A stretch of DNA of 64,000 nucleotides from Monocercomonoides exilis (taxonomy: Eukaryota; Preaxostyla; Oxymonadida; Polymastigidae). The notes under the pieces are model-generated. The model ran no database searches and was not told where the DNA came from. It worked only from the letters and a program-made list of their open reading frames with translations. Location of the stretch: the NCBI GenBank assembly GCA_001643675.2, contig LSRY02000043.1:62001-126000 (forward strand), in the 5' to 3' direction. This document shows, one piece after another, positions 21,201-33,676 of this stretch. The number at the start of each line of letters is the position of its first letter. The stretch's first letter is position 1. Made by a program: the position numbers and the translations under genes.

Positions 21201-24200
21201 GAATTTCTTCCATTTGAGCTGCCTTTTGTTGATCGAAGTGGAGTTGAAGGACCAACGCCAATGTATTTTGGATCGACTGCCTTCTTTCTGAATGAGAAGG
21301 GAGACAGAACAGTGGAAATGATAGAAGTGAGCGAGGAAGAAGAGGAAGCAGATGAAGAGGAAGAGGAACCAGAGGAAGCAGATGAAAAAGCAGCAGAGAG
21401 AGAAGTCGAATTTGCAGATGAGACACTGCTTGAGGATGATTGTGAGCTGATGTTGAAAGCACTTGCGATGCTTGTGGATGACTTGCGTGAGTCCCACTGC
21501 CTCGAAGAAGGAGATGAGATGGAGCTGAACGGCGGGAGATGGCGCTTCCCATCTGCTGAAGTGACGAGAGAGAGAGAAGAGTCATTCAAAGAAGAGCTAA
21601 CAGCAGAGTCAGATGCAGTTGAAATAGAGGGAAGCTCGTTGGGTGCGCCTTGTTTGCGTACTGTGCCTGTTACTGAGCTGTTTGAAGAAAGAGAAGAGGA
21701 GCGGGACAGCTGTGAGGTTGGGGTGGAGATGGAGTAGTTTGAGAGAGAAGGGTTTGTCTCCAGCAGCGAAGCCAGTGTCAAAGGCGGAGTGCTTGCTGGA
21801 TTGGGCACTTCATCTGATGTCTCCACCAGCAGTGCAGACAGAGACTCAATGCTCAGCATCGTGTGCGATCCCACAATTGCTCCTTCTCTCCCTCCGTTTC
21901 TTCCTCCCATTTCGCTTCTTCCTCTTCCTGTTGCTGTTGCTGCATCCCCTGCCATCCTCAGTGCTGATGCTGAAGAAGAAAAGCCCCTCCCATTCAACAC
22001 TCTTCCCCCCACTCCTCCTACTCCTAATCCTCCTTTCTTTCTGTTCGGCGCTTTCTTCGCAGTCTTCTGTGCCAGCACAGTCAGCGCAGACAGATGTGGA
22101 ATGCTGTTTGCCACTTTCGCACTCACCGTGACTGGATGACTCAGCGCTGCCTCGTTCAGAATGGCAGCTGTGTCTGAGTGGTCTGCTTTTGCCTTCGCCA
22201 CTGCAGACTCCACTTCGCTCACATGCAGCCCATAAATCGTGAGGGAACGACGAGTTGAAGCAGGAAAATGTTTGGGCGTTTTGCTGAATTGGAAGCGGTT
22301 CGGATCGTCTTCTTCGGTTTTCTCCTTCGCATTCTCACTTTCCTCCTCTCCTTCATTGCCATTTCCTTCTCCATTCGTGTTCTTGTTTCCGTTTTCCTTT
22401 TGTTCTTCTTCATTCTTCTTCCCTTTCTCCCCTCCGTTTTGTATGTCCATCTTCTCATCTTTCGTCCTGCTGGTTGTTCGGAATGAGTCAATGTCTGAAG
22501 TCAAAATAATTTCTTCCTCTTCCCTTTCCTTCAGTGCCTTCATTTGCATCTCCTCTTTCTTCTTCTTCTTCGCTTTTGCTGCTGCTTTTGCTTTGGATCG
22601 CTTCAGAAGTGGATCAACATCTGGGAAGTTCGCATAAACCTCCCACGATTCGTGATAGTAAGTGAGCTGATAAGGAAGAGGTCTGTTTGGTGGAGAATAG
22701 CAGAGAAGAGGAGGAGATGGGGTGTATTCACGTGATGGATGCTTCTTCTTCTTCTTTTCTTTCTCTTTCTCATTCTCTTTCTCATTCTCTTTCTCTTTCT
22801 CTTTCTCCTTCTGCTGTTGAGGTTGTTGCTGTTTCAATGATGGTGACAAAGAAGAAGAAGAAGAAGAAGAAGAAGAAGAAGAAGAAGAAGAAGAAGATGA
22901 TGATGATGATGATGATGACAATGTTTGAGATTGGATAGCAGTTTGAGAAGGAGAAGAAGCTTCAGATGGAACAACTAGTGTTTGTGGAGGAGAAAGAAGA
23001 GAAGGTGGATCTGTTAAATCAGGTGACTGAGAGGGAGATTCAATGGGAATAGGATAATCTGAGGGAAGAGACAAAGAAGACATCGAAGAGCAGGTTGAAA
23101 GGGCAGGCGAGGCAGTTTGTTCGGGAAAAGAGGAAGAAGGAAAGAGAGAGGGGGAAAATGATGATGAATTATCAACAGTATTATTATTTCCGATATTATT
23201 ATTAAAATTGTTTCCATTATTGACTGGATTTCCATCAACACCCAAAGAAAATAGAGAAACATTTGTATGGGATGCATATGGAAGCTGATCAGAAGAAGAA
23301 GAAGAGGAAGATGATGAAGATGAAGGAGAAGCAGAAGAAGAAGAATTTCCTCTGTTTGTGCTATCAAACAAAGCATTTGAGAATGAAGAAGATGTAGAAG
23401 CAGAAATATCAGGTGAATTTTGTACGAAAAATTGACTGTTTTGTTCAGAAGCAGAAGCTGTTGAAGGGCTTCTGGTGAAAGTTGGACGTTGGGGAACAGG
23501 TTTGATGAAAGGTGTGCGAATATCAGAGAAAGAGGAGGAAGAAGAGGGAGAAGAAGAGGGAGAAGAAGAGGGAGAAGAAGATGGATATTTATTCAATGTA
23601 ACATCAGAAGCATTAATTTGGTAAAGTTGATTGTCTTCTTGTGAAAGAGAATAAGAAGACGAAGGTGACAAAGAAGAATAAAACAAAGAATTTTCACTGT
23701 TTCCATTCATTTGATGCACATCTGTCTGTCTCACAAGAGCAGATGCTAGTTCTTTTGTGGGTGAGTCATTTCCATCATCTGCTCTATGTGATGATGAGGA
23801 GGAGGATGAGGAGGAGGAGGATGATATCATTTGATTGTCTTCTTTGTTGTTAATGAGAGGAAGCTGATCTTCACTTGGAATCATTTGAATGGAAGAAGAA
23901 GAGGAAGACGATGATGACATTTGTGATGAAATCAAATTCAAAGAAGAAAACTGCGTAGATGATGAATTGCCATCAGCTTCAATAACAGCTCCTCCTTCTT
24001 TCTTCATCTTGCTCTTTTCCTCTTCCATCATTTTTCTCATCTCTTTCTCCTTTTCCTTTTCCTTCTCCTTCTTCCTCTCCAACCTCATCCTCTTCCTCCT
24101 CTCCCCCCTCTCCTTCCTCCTCCTCATCTCCTTCAGCACAACCTCCTGCTGTGCATAATTTGCCTCTGAGAAGATGACTGAGTGTGGATGTCTGCTAATC

Positions 24201-27200
24201 TCTGTGTTGAACAGAGGAAGATACCAGCTCTTCGGTGGGGCAATGGGGGGCGAATAAACAGGACGAGGAAGAGGAGAAAAGGGAGTGTCGCTTTCACTCT
24301 CGTCATTTTGGTTGGATTCAACTGGAACAGAAGCAGAAGCAGAAGCAGCAGGTTTTTCTGTTGGTTGTCCAATTTCTTCTACTTTTCCTGCTTTTTCTGT
24401 TTTGTCTGATGATGTTGCTGTTTCCTTTATCGCTTCTATTGTCTTTTGATCAGCCAACTCTTTTACCTTCTTTTCTTCCTCAGCATTTTCTCCTTCTTTC
24501 GTCTTCTCCTCTTTTTTCTCGTTTTCTCCTTTATTTCCAATTGTATTTCCTTTCTCTTCCTCTTTCCCATCGCCATCACCAGCACCACCATCTTCTTCTT
24601 CATTCTTTCCTTCTTCCTCCTCTCCTCCTTCTTCTGCATTCTTCTGCTCCTTCTCTACTTTCTCTTCTTTCTCTTCTTTCTCTTCTTTCTTCTCAGCTGT
24701 CTCAGCCGGTTTCGTCTTCTTCTTCTCTTCTCTTCTCATTTCTTCTCTTTTCATCTCCAGCTTCATCTTCCTCCTCTCCTTCGCCCTCTTCTCCCTCTCC
24801 TTCTTCCTCCTCAATCTGTCATCTTTTATTCTCCTCTCTTCTTCAATCTCTTCTTCTTTCCCTGAATTATACAGCTCCTCCCTACACGGTATAAGGAAAG
24901 GCAGCAATTCCTGTGTCTCGCCATGGTATCTGATTGAACTGTCAGACAAACAGCTGAAAATGGCTGTATTGTGCGGCTTTTTGACGGGCGTCCAGCCATT
25001 CGAGAGGCAGATGAAGAGGAGCAGTGAAGACTCGGCATATTCTTGGTCTTCCACGCTGATCGCATACGGGTCTTCCTCTTCTTCTTTGGAGGTGGGAGTT
25101 GAGGAAGAAGAAGAGGAGGAAGAGGAGGAAGAAGATGATGAATTTGAAGAATTTGAGGAGGAAGAAGAAGAATGTGAAGAAGAAGAATGTGAAGAAGATG
25201 ATGAACCAGAAGAAGACGAATCAGAATAAGATCTTCCTCTCTTGTACACGTGGTGTCTTCCTCTGCTTCTCTTATACTTTGGCTTGCCTTCATCATCCTC
25301 ATCGTCATCGTCATCATCATCATTATATTTCCTTCTATGCCTTCCATGATGATGATGATGGTGATGGTGATTGTGATGATGATGTCTGCGTGGTCTGTTC
25401 TCCTTCGCCACTGATATTTCATCCTCTTCTTTCTCCACATGCTCTTCATCCTCCTCCAACTGTCTGTGTTTGCGCTCTTTCTCGCTCTTCCTCTCACTTC
25501 GGTGCGTCTTCTTCTGCGTGTTCCTGTTCTCTTCGTCTTCCAAATCAACCTTCCTTTCGTCGTCTTCCTCCTCCTCTTCTTCTTTTTCTCTTTCTCCATT
25601 CCCTTCTCTCTCTATCACCATCTTTATGTCTCCTATTCCACTTTTCACATCCTTCTTATCTTCCATTTTCTGTTCATTTCCTTCTTCTTTTCCTTCTTCT
25701 CCCTCTTTCTTCATCGCCTCTTCTTCTGCTTCTTTCTCTTTCGCTGCCTTTCTTGCCGCAATCTTGTCCATCCTCTCCTTCCTCCTCTGCTCCCTCCTCT
25801 TCTCCATCGCCTTCCTCCTCTCATAATTCCTCCTCGCATCTCTTTTCCTCTTCTTCTCCCTCTCCCTCGCCTCCTTCTTCCTCGTCTTCCGCAGCTCCTT
25901 CTTCGCTGCTATCTCCTCAAACGAGTCCATCATCAGCCTCAGAAACAAGAAGGACTTCGGGTGATAATAACCCCCCAAGTCCATCTTTCCATACTTCTTT
26001 GGGATTTTGTCTGCTCGTGTGGGTGGCAGGTCGGCGTCTCTGATTTCGAACTTGCCGCGGAAGTAGCCAGGAAAGGAGGCAGGGTAGAAAGGCATGGGGG
26101 TGGAGAGGAAAGGAGGTGGTGGGTGGAGAAGGAGAGGATGGGGGAGAGGACCCGGGGAGGAGTCTGGGGCTGGCTGGTCAGCGGATTCGGGTGGAGGAGA
26201 TTTGGATTGGGAGGAAGGAGATGGGGCTGAAGATGGAGAGGAGGAAGAGGAGGAGGAGGAAGAAGAAGAGGAAGAAGAATTTATTGATTCTTGTGTGTTG
26301 AATGGTTGAGGGAGAAATTGGTTGTTTGAAGAAGAAGAAGAAGCCGAAGAAGAAGAAGAAGCCGAAGAAGAAGCAGAAGGAGCAGTAGGTTGAGGTACCA
26401 TCTGCTTCATCATCGACATAAGGGCAGGGGAGACGTCGATGCTGGCGGCACCAATTTTGCCAGGCGTTTTGCTGATGTTGTTGCCAGAATTGAATGAAGT
26501 GGGGAAAGAAATGGAGGAAAGGGGAGAAGAAGAAGAAGAAGAAGAAGAAGAAGAAGAGGAAGAGGAAGAGGAAGAAGATTGAGATGGAGAAAGAGAACAT
26601 GTTGTATTGACAGAAAGATTATTTTGTGAAGGAGAAGAAGAAGAAGCAGAAAAAGTATTGTTTTCATTGGGAAAAGAAAAAGAAGCTGAATTTGATTGAA
26701 TTGAAGGAGATGTCCCAGAAGTTGTGGATGTCTGGTTTTCAGAGAAAGAAATGCCATCAGATGAAACACACGAATTAGCTGTTGAGGATGAAGGCAAAGG
26801 AGAAAGAGACGAAAGAGAAGAAGAGGAAGAAGAAGAAGAAGCTGACATATCATTTCCTCCAGCAATGTTAACACCCACAGAATTCACAGCAGTTGAATTG
26901 GCACTGCTGAGTGTAGAGACAACATTAGATAGTGAGTCAGGCAGCCCCGCCGTCAAATCTGCCTTTCCCTCTGCGTTTTGAGCAGCAGGCACCACCACCA
27001 CTTTGGCTGATGTCTTCGCCTTCTCTGCAATCAACGTCGACACCTTCTTCAGTCGCGAGGGGCCTTTCTGTTTGAGGGTGAATGTTGGCTTGACCAGCTC
27101 AGAGGGGGCAACAGTGAGGGAGCGTGCCGCAATCACGTCGGAGTCAGCAGCCGCTGCAAGAGGAATGTCCAACATCTCCCTCAGCCGCCGGGCGTTGGTT

Positions 27201-29395
27201 TCGGAGTCGTCTGGGTCGGAGTCCTGGAGAAGGGAGATAGACTCGGAGGAGGAGGGGGAATAAGGGGGAGGAGGAGGAGAATGAGAGTGGGAATGGGAGT
27301 GAGAGTGGGAAGGAGAGGAGGAGGGATGGGATTTGGGGGAGGGAGAACGAGATGAATGAGGAGATAATGTAGAGGAGGAGGAGGAGGAAGAGGAGGAAGA
27401 GCCAACATTTTCCTGTTCTGAATGAAGTGATGAAGTGGAATAAGCCAAGTGAAGAGAATTTGTGCTGCCTCTTTTGCTGTGTGAGTGTTTGTGGAGGGAA
27501 GAAGAGACAGAAGGAGAGGAAGGGGTGAAGGAAGAGAAGAGAAGAGGCTTCAGAAGCAGAGAATCCGTTTCAGTCTTGTTTGTGGAGCGTGTGGAAGAGG
27601 TGTGGTGGCGATGATGTTGATGTTGATGTTGATGAGTGCTGAGGCGTTGTGCTTGAGGATCGGCAGATTCGGTGGAGGAAAGAGAAGATCGAGTTAAAGA
27701 AGAAGATGATGAGGAGGAGGAAGATGAGGAAGAAGATGAGGAAGAAGATGAGGAAGAAGATGAAGATGAATGTATTTTCACTTTCTGATGAGCAGCAGCT
27801 TCAGAATGGTGGTGGTGGTGGTGATGATGATGATGCCCTCGTTCACTTTCTTCCTGTTCCAGCAGCTTTTTCGCTTCTTCCTCTGCCAATATGCTCGCAA
27901 TCGACTTCTCTGCTGTTTTGTGCGAGTGGCCATTCATCGAGGCAGCCAATGATGTCAGTTCAGGTGTCGGCGTCGGAATCTTCCCTTCCTTCAGCTCCCT
28001 CGCTATCATCTCCTTCGCCTCTCGGATTTTCTGCCGCTGCAGCTCTTTCTCCTTCTGCCTTTTTTTCTTCTCCTTCGCTTTCTCCTTCAAAATACGCTCT
28101 CTTTCCTTCTGCTCCGCCAGCAGCTGCTTCATCTTCTCTCTTTTGTTCGCCTCTTCCAGCGCCTGCCTCTCTTCCTCCCTTTGCCTCTCCTCTCTCTCTC
28201 TCTCTTCCTCCTCCCTCTTCCTCCTCTCCTCTTCTGCTATCCTGCGCTCCTCCTCCTTCTTCTTTCTATGCACTTCTTTTATTTCCTCGTCTGTGAGCAT
28301 GCGAAACTTGTGTCTTTTCTCGGGAAAGCGGAAGTTCATCACCAAAATCAGCCTTTGCGCCACAAACGCGTCCAGCGGGTCTTCGATGAGCAGCAGGAAC
28401 TTCGTCAGCTCTGCTTTGAGGGTGGCGTCCAACGGTAGCTTTGACAGCGGGCGCACGAGAAGAAGCACCGGAAGCACAAATTCCGTCCGCAGCAGCTGCG
28501 GATCACACTCAGTCAGCAGCACTTCCACACACTCGCTCAGCACTGCCAGCCCGCTCTGCTCGAATGTGCTCAGGCGGTCCATCATTGTTTCGAGGAGGAG
28601 CAGAACACACGAGCGAACATGCGGATCTGCTGGCTAATGTTTTAGAAATGAAATATTTATGGAATATTTATTGTACATTGTACATTGAAAAATAAAAGAA
28701 AAACATATTTTCAATAAAAATTAAAACAAAAAATAGTAAAAAATATTTAATTTTTAAAATGCAATGTTTATCACAAACTGTGTATTGGAATAGAATCCTG
28801 AAATACATCAATGTAAACATTGAATAATTTTCGCGGATTGGAAACACCCCATGGGAGGCTGCTTCATTTTTACGTTCATCAGGAAGAAATAATCTTCTTT
28901 TTTGAGATGATTCTTGAAATGGGAAGAACTGAATTCCTCCATGAGGTATAGGAACATATTCAGGCAAAGTCAAAGAAATTGCTACTTTTTGCAAAAATGG
29001 CCAAAAAAAAGTCTTTTAGAAACGTTCCAAATTTTTTAAACAATAATCAGAAATCCGAAAAAACAAAATCTTACAAACGAAGGAATGAGGGTATTTTAGT
29101 CCTATTCTGCAAAGAATCACTTCAAGAATGCTATAATCCACAAAAAGAGGAAGATCGGGAGATTCGGCAATTTCGTCGAGTTTTTCTTTAACAATTTCAG
29201 AATCCTTCTCCCCTTTAATGAAGTGTCGCTTGCAACGATTTAGTGCAACAACACAATCGCGAGGATACGATAAAGCTTTATATTTAAAAAATCATTTAAA
29301 ATTTGATAATGAATTCAAAACAACGTAAATAAAGCAGCAATCATACAAGATTCATGAAAGCGTTGTATGCTCGGGTCCGAGGCAACAAAGCTCAT
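18275..29395 (-). CDS. Giant Ser/Lys/Glu-rich protein with N-terminal helical repeats and C-terminal pseudokinase, 4 exons
   Basis: Model: complement(join(18275..28633,28779..28984,29075..29275,29347..29395)); 10,815 nt, 3604 aa. The last exon alone is 10.4 kb without a stop. Residues 1-270 are helical and look like HEAT/ARM-type repeats (VVALNRCKRHF, CVLLLLETMMDRL, VLPVLLLVRPLSKL). A long middle of charged coils (KREEEERERE), poly-Ser, poly-His and Pro/Ser tracts follows. The last ~450 residues carry a protein-kinase-like fold of the CK1/FunK1 type. Its catalytic loop reads HRNVRPDH, with the catalytic Asp replaced by Asn3462. DFG is intact (LIDFG, Asp3484), and GGTIPFMS and DDLEELVKVFY match the activation segment and helix F. 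This suggests a scaffold with a likely inactive kinase domain. Further 5' exons cannot be excluded. CxxC pairs around residue 3310 (KCEVCGIRF) are also seen. Confidence 0.82.
22851..22918. repeat. Trinucleotide microsatellite coding poly-Ser
   Basis: Uninterrupted GAA units followed by seven GAT units lie on the + strand. On the coding (minus) strand these read TCA then TCT, that is one run of more than 20 serines in the giant protein. Many shorter tracts of the same kind occur through the exon and are the source of the poly-Glu/Asp ORFs on the opposite strand. Confidence 0.9.
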
Positions 29396-29767
29396 ATAAT
29401 GATTGCGGAAATCGAAAAAAAATCAACTATTATTAATTATTTATTATTATGGGGATATTTCTGATGTTTTTCATTAAAAGTCTCTGTATTTGTTCAAAAA
29501 AACAAATTAGGTTATAAAGAAAGTTTAAAAATTATGAACAAAAAGTGCACTATCGTTTTTGAACAAGATTTGGTAAAAAAGTTTATTTATTTAAACGAAA
29601 TACATATATTTTTCTGACTTTAGACTTGTTCGTCATATGTTGCTTTTTCTATTTAAAAATAGTTATGAAATTATCTGAACCAACAGAAATATTGAAATTG
29701 TTTAAACAATTTATTCTTTTGTCTTTTCCTGATTCAAAAAGAAATTAAGCAGAAAGGAAACTCTCCA

Positions 29768-30779
29768 TAGGTTCAACATTTTAATGGGACTTTTTCCCTT
29801 ATTGGCACTTTTTTTGTTTTTGACTGCCAACTTTCAACAAACGTTGATTGGCTTTCAGTACTTCAAAAAACCTTTTTTACAAGTTTAACACAATTTATTT
29901 ACAGTTTGTTTTTTAATTTTTGCTTATTACACATTGAGAAATTACGTTTTTTTGTTAAATTTGAAAGGACTTTTACCAGCCAACTAGGCAACGTCCAAGA
30001 AATTAGATACATGTTTTGAATAGCAAATACTATTATCTAACTACTTTTAAATTCTTTTTTTTCATAAACACTTTTTTCTTGTTTTTTTCACATTTCATTT
30101 TTTTAACAACATTCTAACATAAAACCGATTATTTCTTTGTTAATATAATGAAATGATAAAAATAAAAATTTGATATGAAAAACAAATAGTCTAATAATAA
30201 AGTATTGGAAAAATGAAACATTAATTTTTTCTATTTAACTAAAACGGACAAATGGCGCTAACTTTAAATAATCGATGATCAAGTTTTTGTAAAAAAGTTA
30301 AGTTCTTGACAAATCGAAAAAATTAATGTTTCATTTTTCCAATACTTTATTATTAGACTATTTGTTTTTCATATCAAATTTTTATTTTTATCATTTCATT
30401 ATATTAACAAAGAAATAATCGGTTTTATGTTAGAATGTTGTTAAAAAAATGAAATGTGAAAAAAACAAGAAAAAAGTGTTTATGAAAAAAAAGAATTTAA
30501 AAGTAGTTAGATAATAGTATTTGCTATTCAAAACATGTATCTAATTTCTTGGACGTTGCCTAGTTGGCTGGTAAAAGTCCTTTCAAATTTAACAAAAAAA
30601 CGTAATTTCTCAATGTGTAATAAGCAAAAATTAAAAAACAAACTGTAAATAAATTGTGTTAAACTTGTAAAAAAGGTTTTTTGAAGTACTGAAAGCCAAT
30701 CAACGTTTGTTGAAAGTTGGCAGTCAAAAACAAAAAAAGTGCCAATAAGGGAAAAAGTCCCATTAAAATGTTGACCCTA
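29768..30779. repeat. Long inverted repeat, 464-bp arms, 84-bp loop
   Basis: The left arm is 29768-30231 and the right arm 30316-30779. Paired positions keep a constant sum (60547) from the outer to the inner end, so there are no net indels. The one difference I noticed is at the outer edge (29772/30775). The loop is 30232-30315. There is no ORF and no target duplication at the ends. A transcript across it would fold into a ~460-bp hairpin. Confidence 0.93.
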
Positions 30780-30786
30780 CTTCAAT

Positions 30787-30787
<1 letters not shown>

Positions 30788-30826
<39 letters not shown>
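30788..30826. repeat. T(39) homopolymer
   Basis: Thirty-nine T lie just outside the right arm of the palindrome, followed by TATTTTATTTTATTT. On the minus strand it is a poly-A tract lying 3' of the decayed gene at 30995-31300. Confidence 0.9.
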
Positions 30827-30829
<3 letters not shown>

Positions 30830-30994
30830 CTATTTTATTTTATTTTATTTTATTTTTTAAATAATCAAAGGAGATGAAGAAGCTGATAAATATGCTTGAG
30901 ATGTGTTTGAAGGCTGTTATGTCAATAAAGAGAACGAGGGAGAAGTTGAAGATAAAATGGAGCAATTTTGAAATTGAGGAAGAAGAAGAGTCTT

Positions 30995-31300
30995 CCTACC
31001 GATCCATCGGATACATCCACTCAAATTGGTTCCATCTTTTTCGCTTCCAAAATGGTTTCCTCTCATCTTCTGATCTCATTCCATTCTGCCTCAATTCACT
31101 TTTCTTCAGAATGTCTTTCCTCTATCTCCATCTCTCCCTTCCTCATCAAAAGTTCATCTCATTTCTCTCTCATTTTCTTCTTTTATGCAAGCTCAATTCT
31201 TTTGTCCAATTCTTCTATCTTCCATCTCTTGTTATCCTCCACCAAAGCAATCTATCCAAACAGAAAAGCAAAAAGAGCCATGAAAGGACTTGACCATTGC
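30995..31300 (-). pseudogene. Decayed coiled-coil gene fragment with six in-frame stops
   Basis: Reading the minus strand from 31300 in one unbroken frame gives QWSSPFMALFAFLFG, stop, IALVEDNKRWKIEELDKRIELA, stop, and then charged helix segments (DELLMRKGEMEIEERHSEE, IEAEWNEIRR, ETILEAKKMEP, VDVSDGSVG). These are separated by TAG, TAA and four TGA codons, with no frame change. The composition is clearly that of a coiled-coil gene. I recall similar strings in multigene families of Monocercomonoides, with no known function. There are too many stops to be functional. Confidence 0.6.
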
Positions 31301-33007
31301 TCATTGATATCTCTGTTGAATCAAAAACAAAAAAAAAATATGAATTTTCTCCCAGACTTCATCACAAGAAAAGAAATGCATACGCTCTCATTGCAAATAA
31401 GATCCCTTCTTCCATCCATGTTTTTGTCATTCATCGTTTTTTTTTTAAAATTTCATCTTCTTTTGTAATGAAATCTGTTTCTGTTCAAAATATATGAAGA
31501 AATCCAAAAATTCTTGCTATCGATCCAATTTCACGATTTAATAGAATATGTTCTTGCTGGCCAATCACACCCAAGACAATTCGCATTTTCGAAAAACTGT
31601 TCAAGGTTTCTCAAGCTGGCAAACAAAAAAACAAACAAAATTCAAAAAGGATCAAAAGATAATTGCAAACTGAATACAATCAAAAATGATATAATAATAT
31701 CTAATTTCCATTTCTCTTTTCCAAAATCCTTCATTCAATATCTATATCGTTTTGTCTGCAAATGCGCTTGCAGAAGAACAAACAATGCTTCCAATCAAAT
31801 GACATTATGTTGTTACTTCACGCTGTCACACTTGATGCTTTGTCATAAAAACATCATTGTTTGAGCAAGAAAAACGCTGCGGATTCATTCAAAGAAATGT
31901 CAGGCCAATCGCCAAAAGATCTTCTCAAAATCAAACAAAATAGAAAATAGCGCTCATTGTCTTACGAAAACAAAAGCTCATTCATTCCATGGAATCAGGA
32001 TAAAAGAATTAACCTGCAAATAAAAAACGATATGCCCATAATAATTTAAAAAATATCAACAAATAAAGAAAAAGTGATTTTTTTTTAGAAGAATTGCTTG
32101 ATCGCTGTCAGGAATGAACTTATTTGTCTGCATTATTTGTGCGCAGTGTTTGCATCTTGGGACCACTAACGACAAGGCCTATCTGGTGGAGAAATCAGAG
32201 AAAGAAAGAAAAGTGGATTATTTTGTGGATAAGAGGACAAATAAGCTTCAAAATGATAAAAACGAAGATAAAAGTGTGTTTGATGCACATTCAGAAGGTT
32301 TACGAGGAATAAAGAAAGAGGATGAAATTGAAGATAAATTATGGATGAAGCAAAAGAAAAATATGAATGAAGGAAATGACCAAATTGAAGGAGAAAATTC
32401 AGATGAAAAGAATGAGAATACTAACAATTTTGAAAAACGAAAAGTTAATGAAGGAAGCAAAGTTCTGGGGTGTTTGAAGATGCTCAACTGTTCAATGAAG
32501 TTGAATTCATTGGTTTTAATTTCATATGGAATGAGAAATGTGATTCAAGAAAAGGGATGCAGTGTAATTGAATTGAGCAGAAGCAAGATTGGAATCGAGA
32601 GAGATATATCTCCATTTGATTTGACTGGATGTTGTGGGACATTTTCAAACAATTCTCTCAAATTGCATTCATATCTTGTTTCACAGAATTGTCCACCTCT
32701 TTTCTCTTCAAAAGCATTGGAAAAAGAATTTCATGAGAATTGTCATGTTTCTGTTCGTTCATCTCATTTCACCTCTTTTCGTGTGTCTGCAGCCCCATTC
32801 CTCTCATCGCCTTCCATCCCTCTTATATCCCTCTCCAAACTCACATTTATCAATATTTCAACAGCATCCACTTCCCATTCACCTCCGCCCACTTCTTTTT
32901 TTGAAACGTCTTGTCTGATGAGTAGCTGCTCATTTTTGTCAGTCTGCAATGCATATGATGGCGGGATTGTTCCTTCTCTGAACAATCACTTGGCTTCCTT
33001 GACTGCA

Positions 33008-33010
33008 TGA
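33008..33010 (+). other. In-frame TGA in the beta-helix gene
   Basis: Coding character continues unchanged on both sides (LASLTA before, NTSFIGCC after), so this is a nonsense substitution rather than a gene end. A one-base change (TCA to TGA) would account for it. Confidence 0.75.
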
Positions 33011-33673
33011 AACACTTCATTTATTGGATGTTGCAGGACAAGAAATGTTGCAATCAATGGGAGTGAAGGGAATCCATCGAAGCCAGGGAGACAGAATCAG
33101 ACAGATAATGGAGCGAATTCGTTTTCTTGGTGTGAGTGGAATGGTTCAAAAACGACTGGAACAGGAACTTTTTATTCAGATGGAACTTCAAATGGCGGAG
33201 CCATTTTCATGTCTGGCATGTCATCTGGAACACTTTCAGTGAAATATTGTTCATTCTATGATTGCCAAGCACATTGGTATGGTGGAGGAATAATGTGCTA
33301 TGAAATCAATTCAGTGAAGGTGGAAAATACTTCATTTAATGCTTGTATTTCTCAAGATTATGGTGGTGGTGGTGGAATGTGTGCTTATTCGATAACTTCA
33401 TGTGTCAGGATCAGCGGCTGCGAATTCGAGAAATGTAATGCATTTGAATTTGGAGGGGGGCTTTATCTTTCAACTTTTCAGGTTTCTGGATCAGAATGTA
33501 TTGGAGTGGAAAGTGGTAAAGGAGAGAGCGCTTGCGTATTTGAATGCTCATTCATTTCATGTTCTCTTACAAGTCAATTTGGAGGAGGGTTGTGTTGTAT
33601 GACTGTTCCAGCCCAATTCAACATGAGAAGCATCCAGTTCATTTCTTGCAATGCAATTGCAACAGGCGGAGGA

Positions 33674-33676
33674 TAG
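33674..33676 (+). other. In-frame TAG in the beta-helix gene
   Basis: TAG lies between ISCNAIATGGG and YFFPCQSKAPS in the same frame as the rest of the gene. There is no splice site pair that removes it cleanly, so it is a second nonsense substitution. Confidence 0.7.

Larger units (their letters stand above)
29396..32113. other. Non-coding region with giant palindrome and a decayed gene
   Basis: It holds the 5' flank of the giant gene (29396-29767), a long inverted repeat (29768-30779), a T(39) tract (30788-30826), a decayed minus-strand gene (about 30995-31300), and 31.3-32.1 kb of AT-rich sequence in which I see nothing else. Confidence 0.75.

Noticed and set aside
18313-28695. Many ORFs of up to about 300 codons opposite and within the giant Ser-rich gene
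   Set aside because: Low-complexity translations (poly-Glu, poly-Leu, Arg/Lys) of the same microsatellites in other frames; the 10.4-kb frame explains them.
29768-30779. Inverted repeat as a DNA transposon with terminal inverted repeats
   Set aside because: There is no transposase and no target duplication, and the arms fill almost the whole unit; only a palindrome can be claimed.
30995-31300. TGA/TAG/TAA as reassigned sense codons, suggested by the coiled-coil frame with stops
   Set aside because: All intact genes in the window use TGA, TAA and TAG as terminators, so nonsense decay is simpler.
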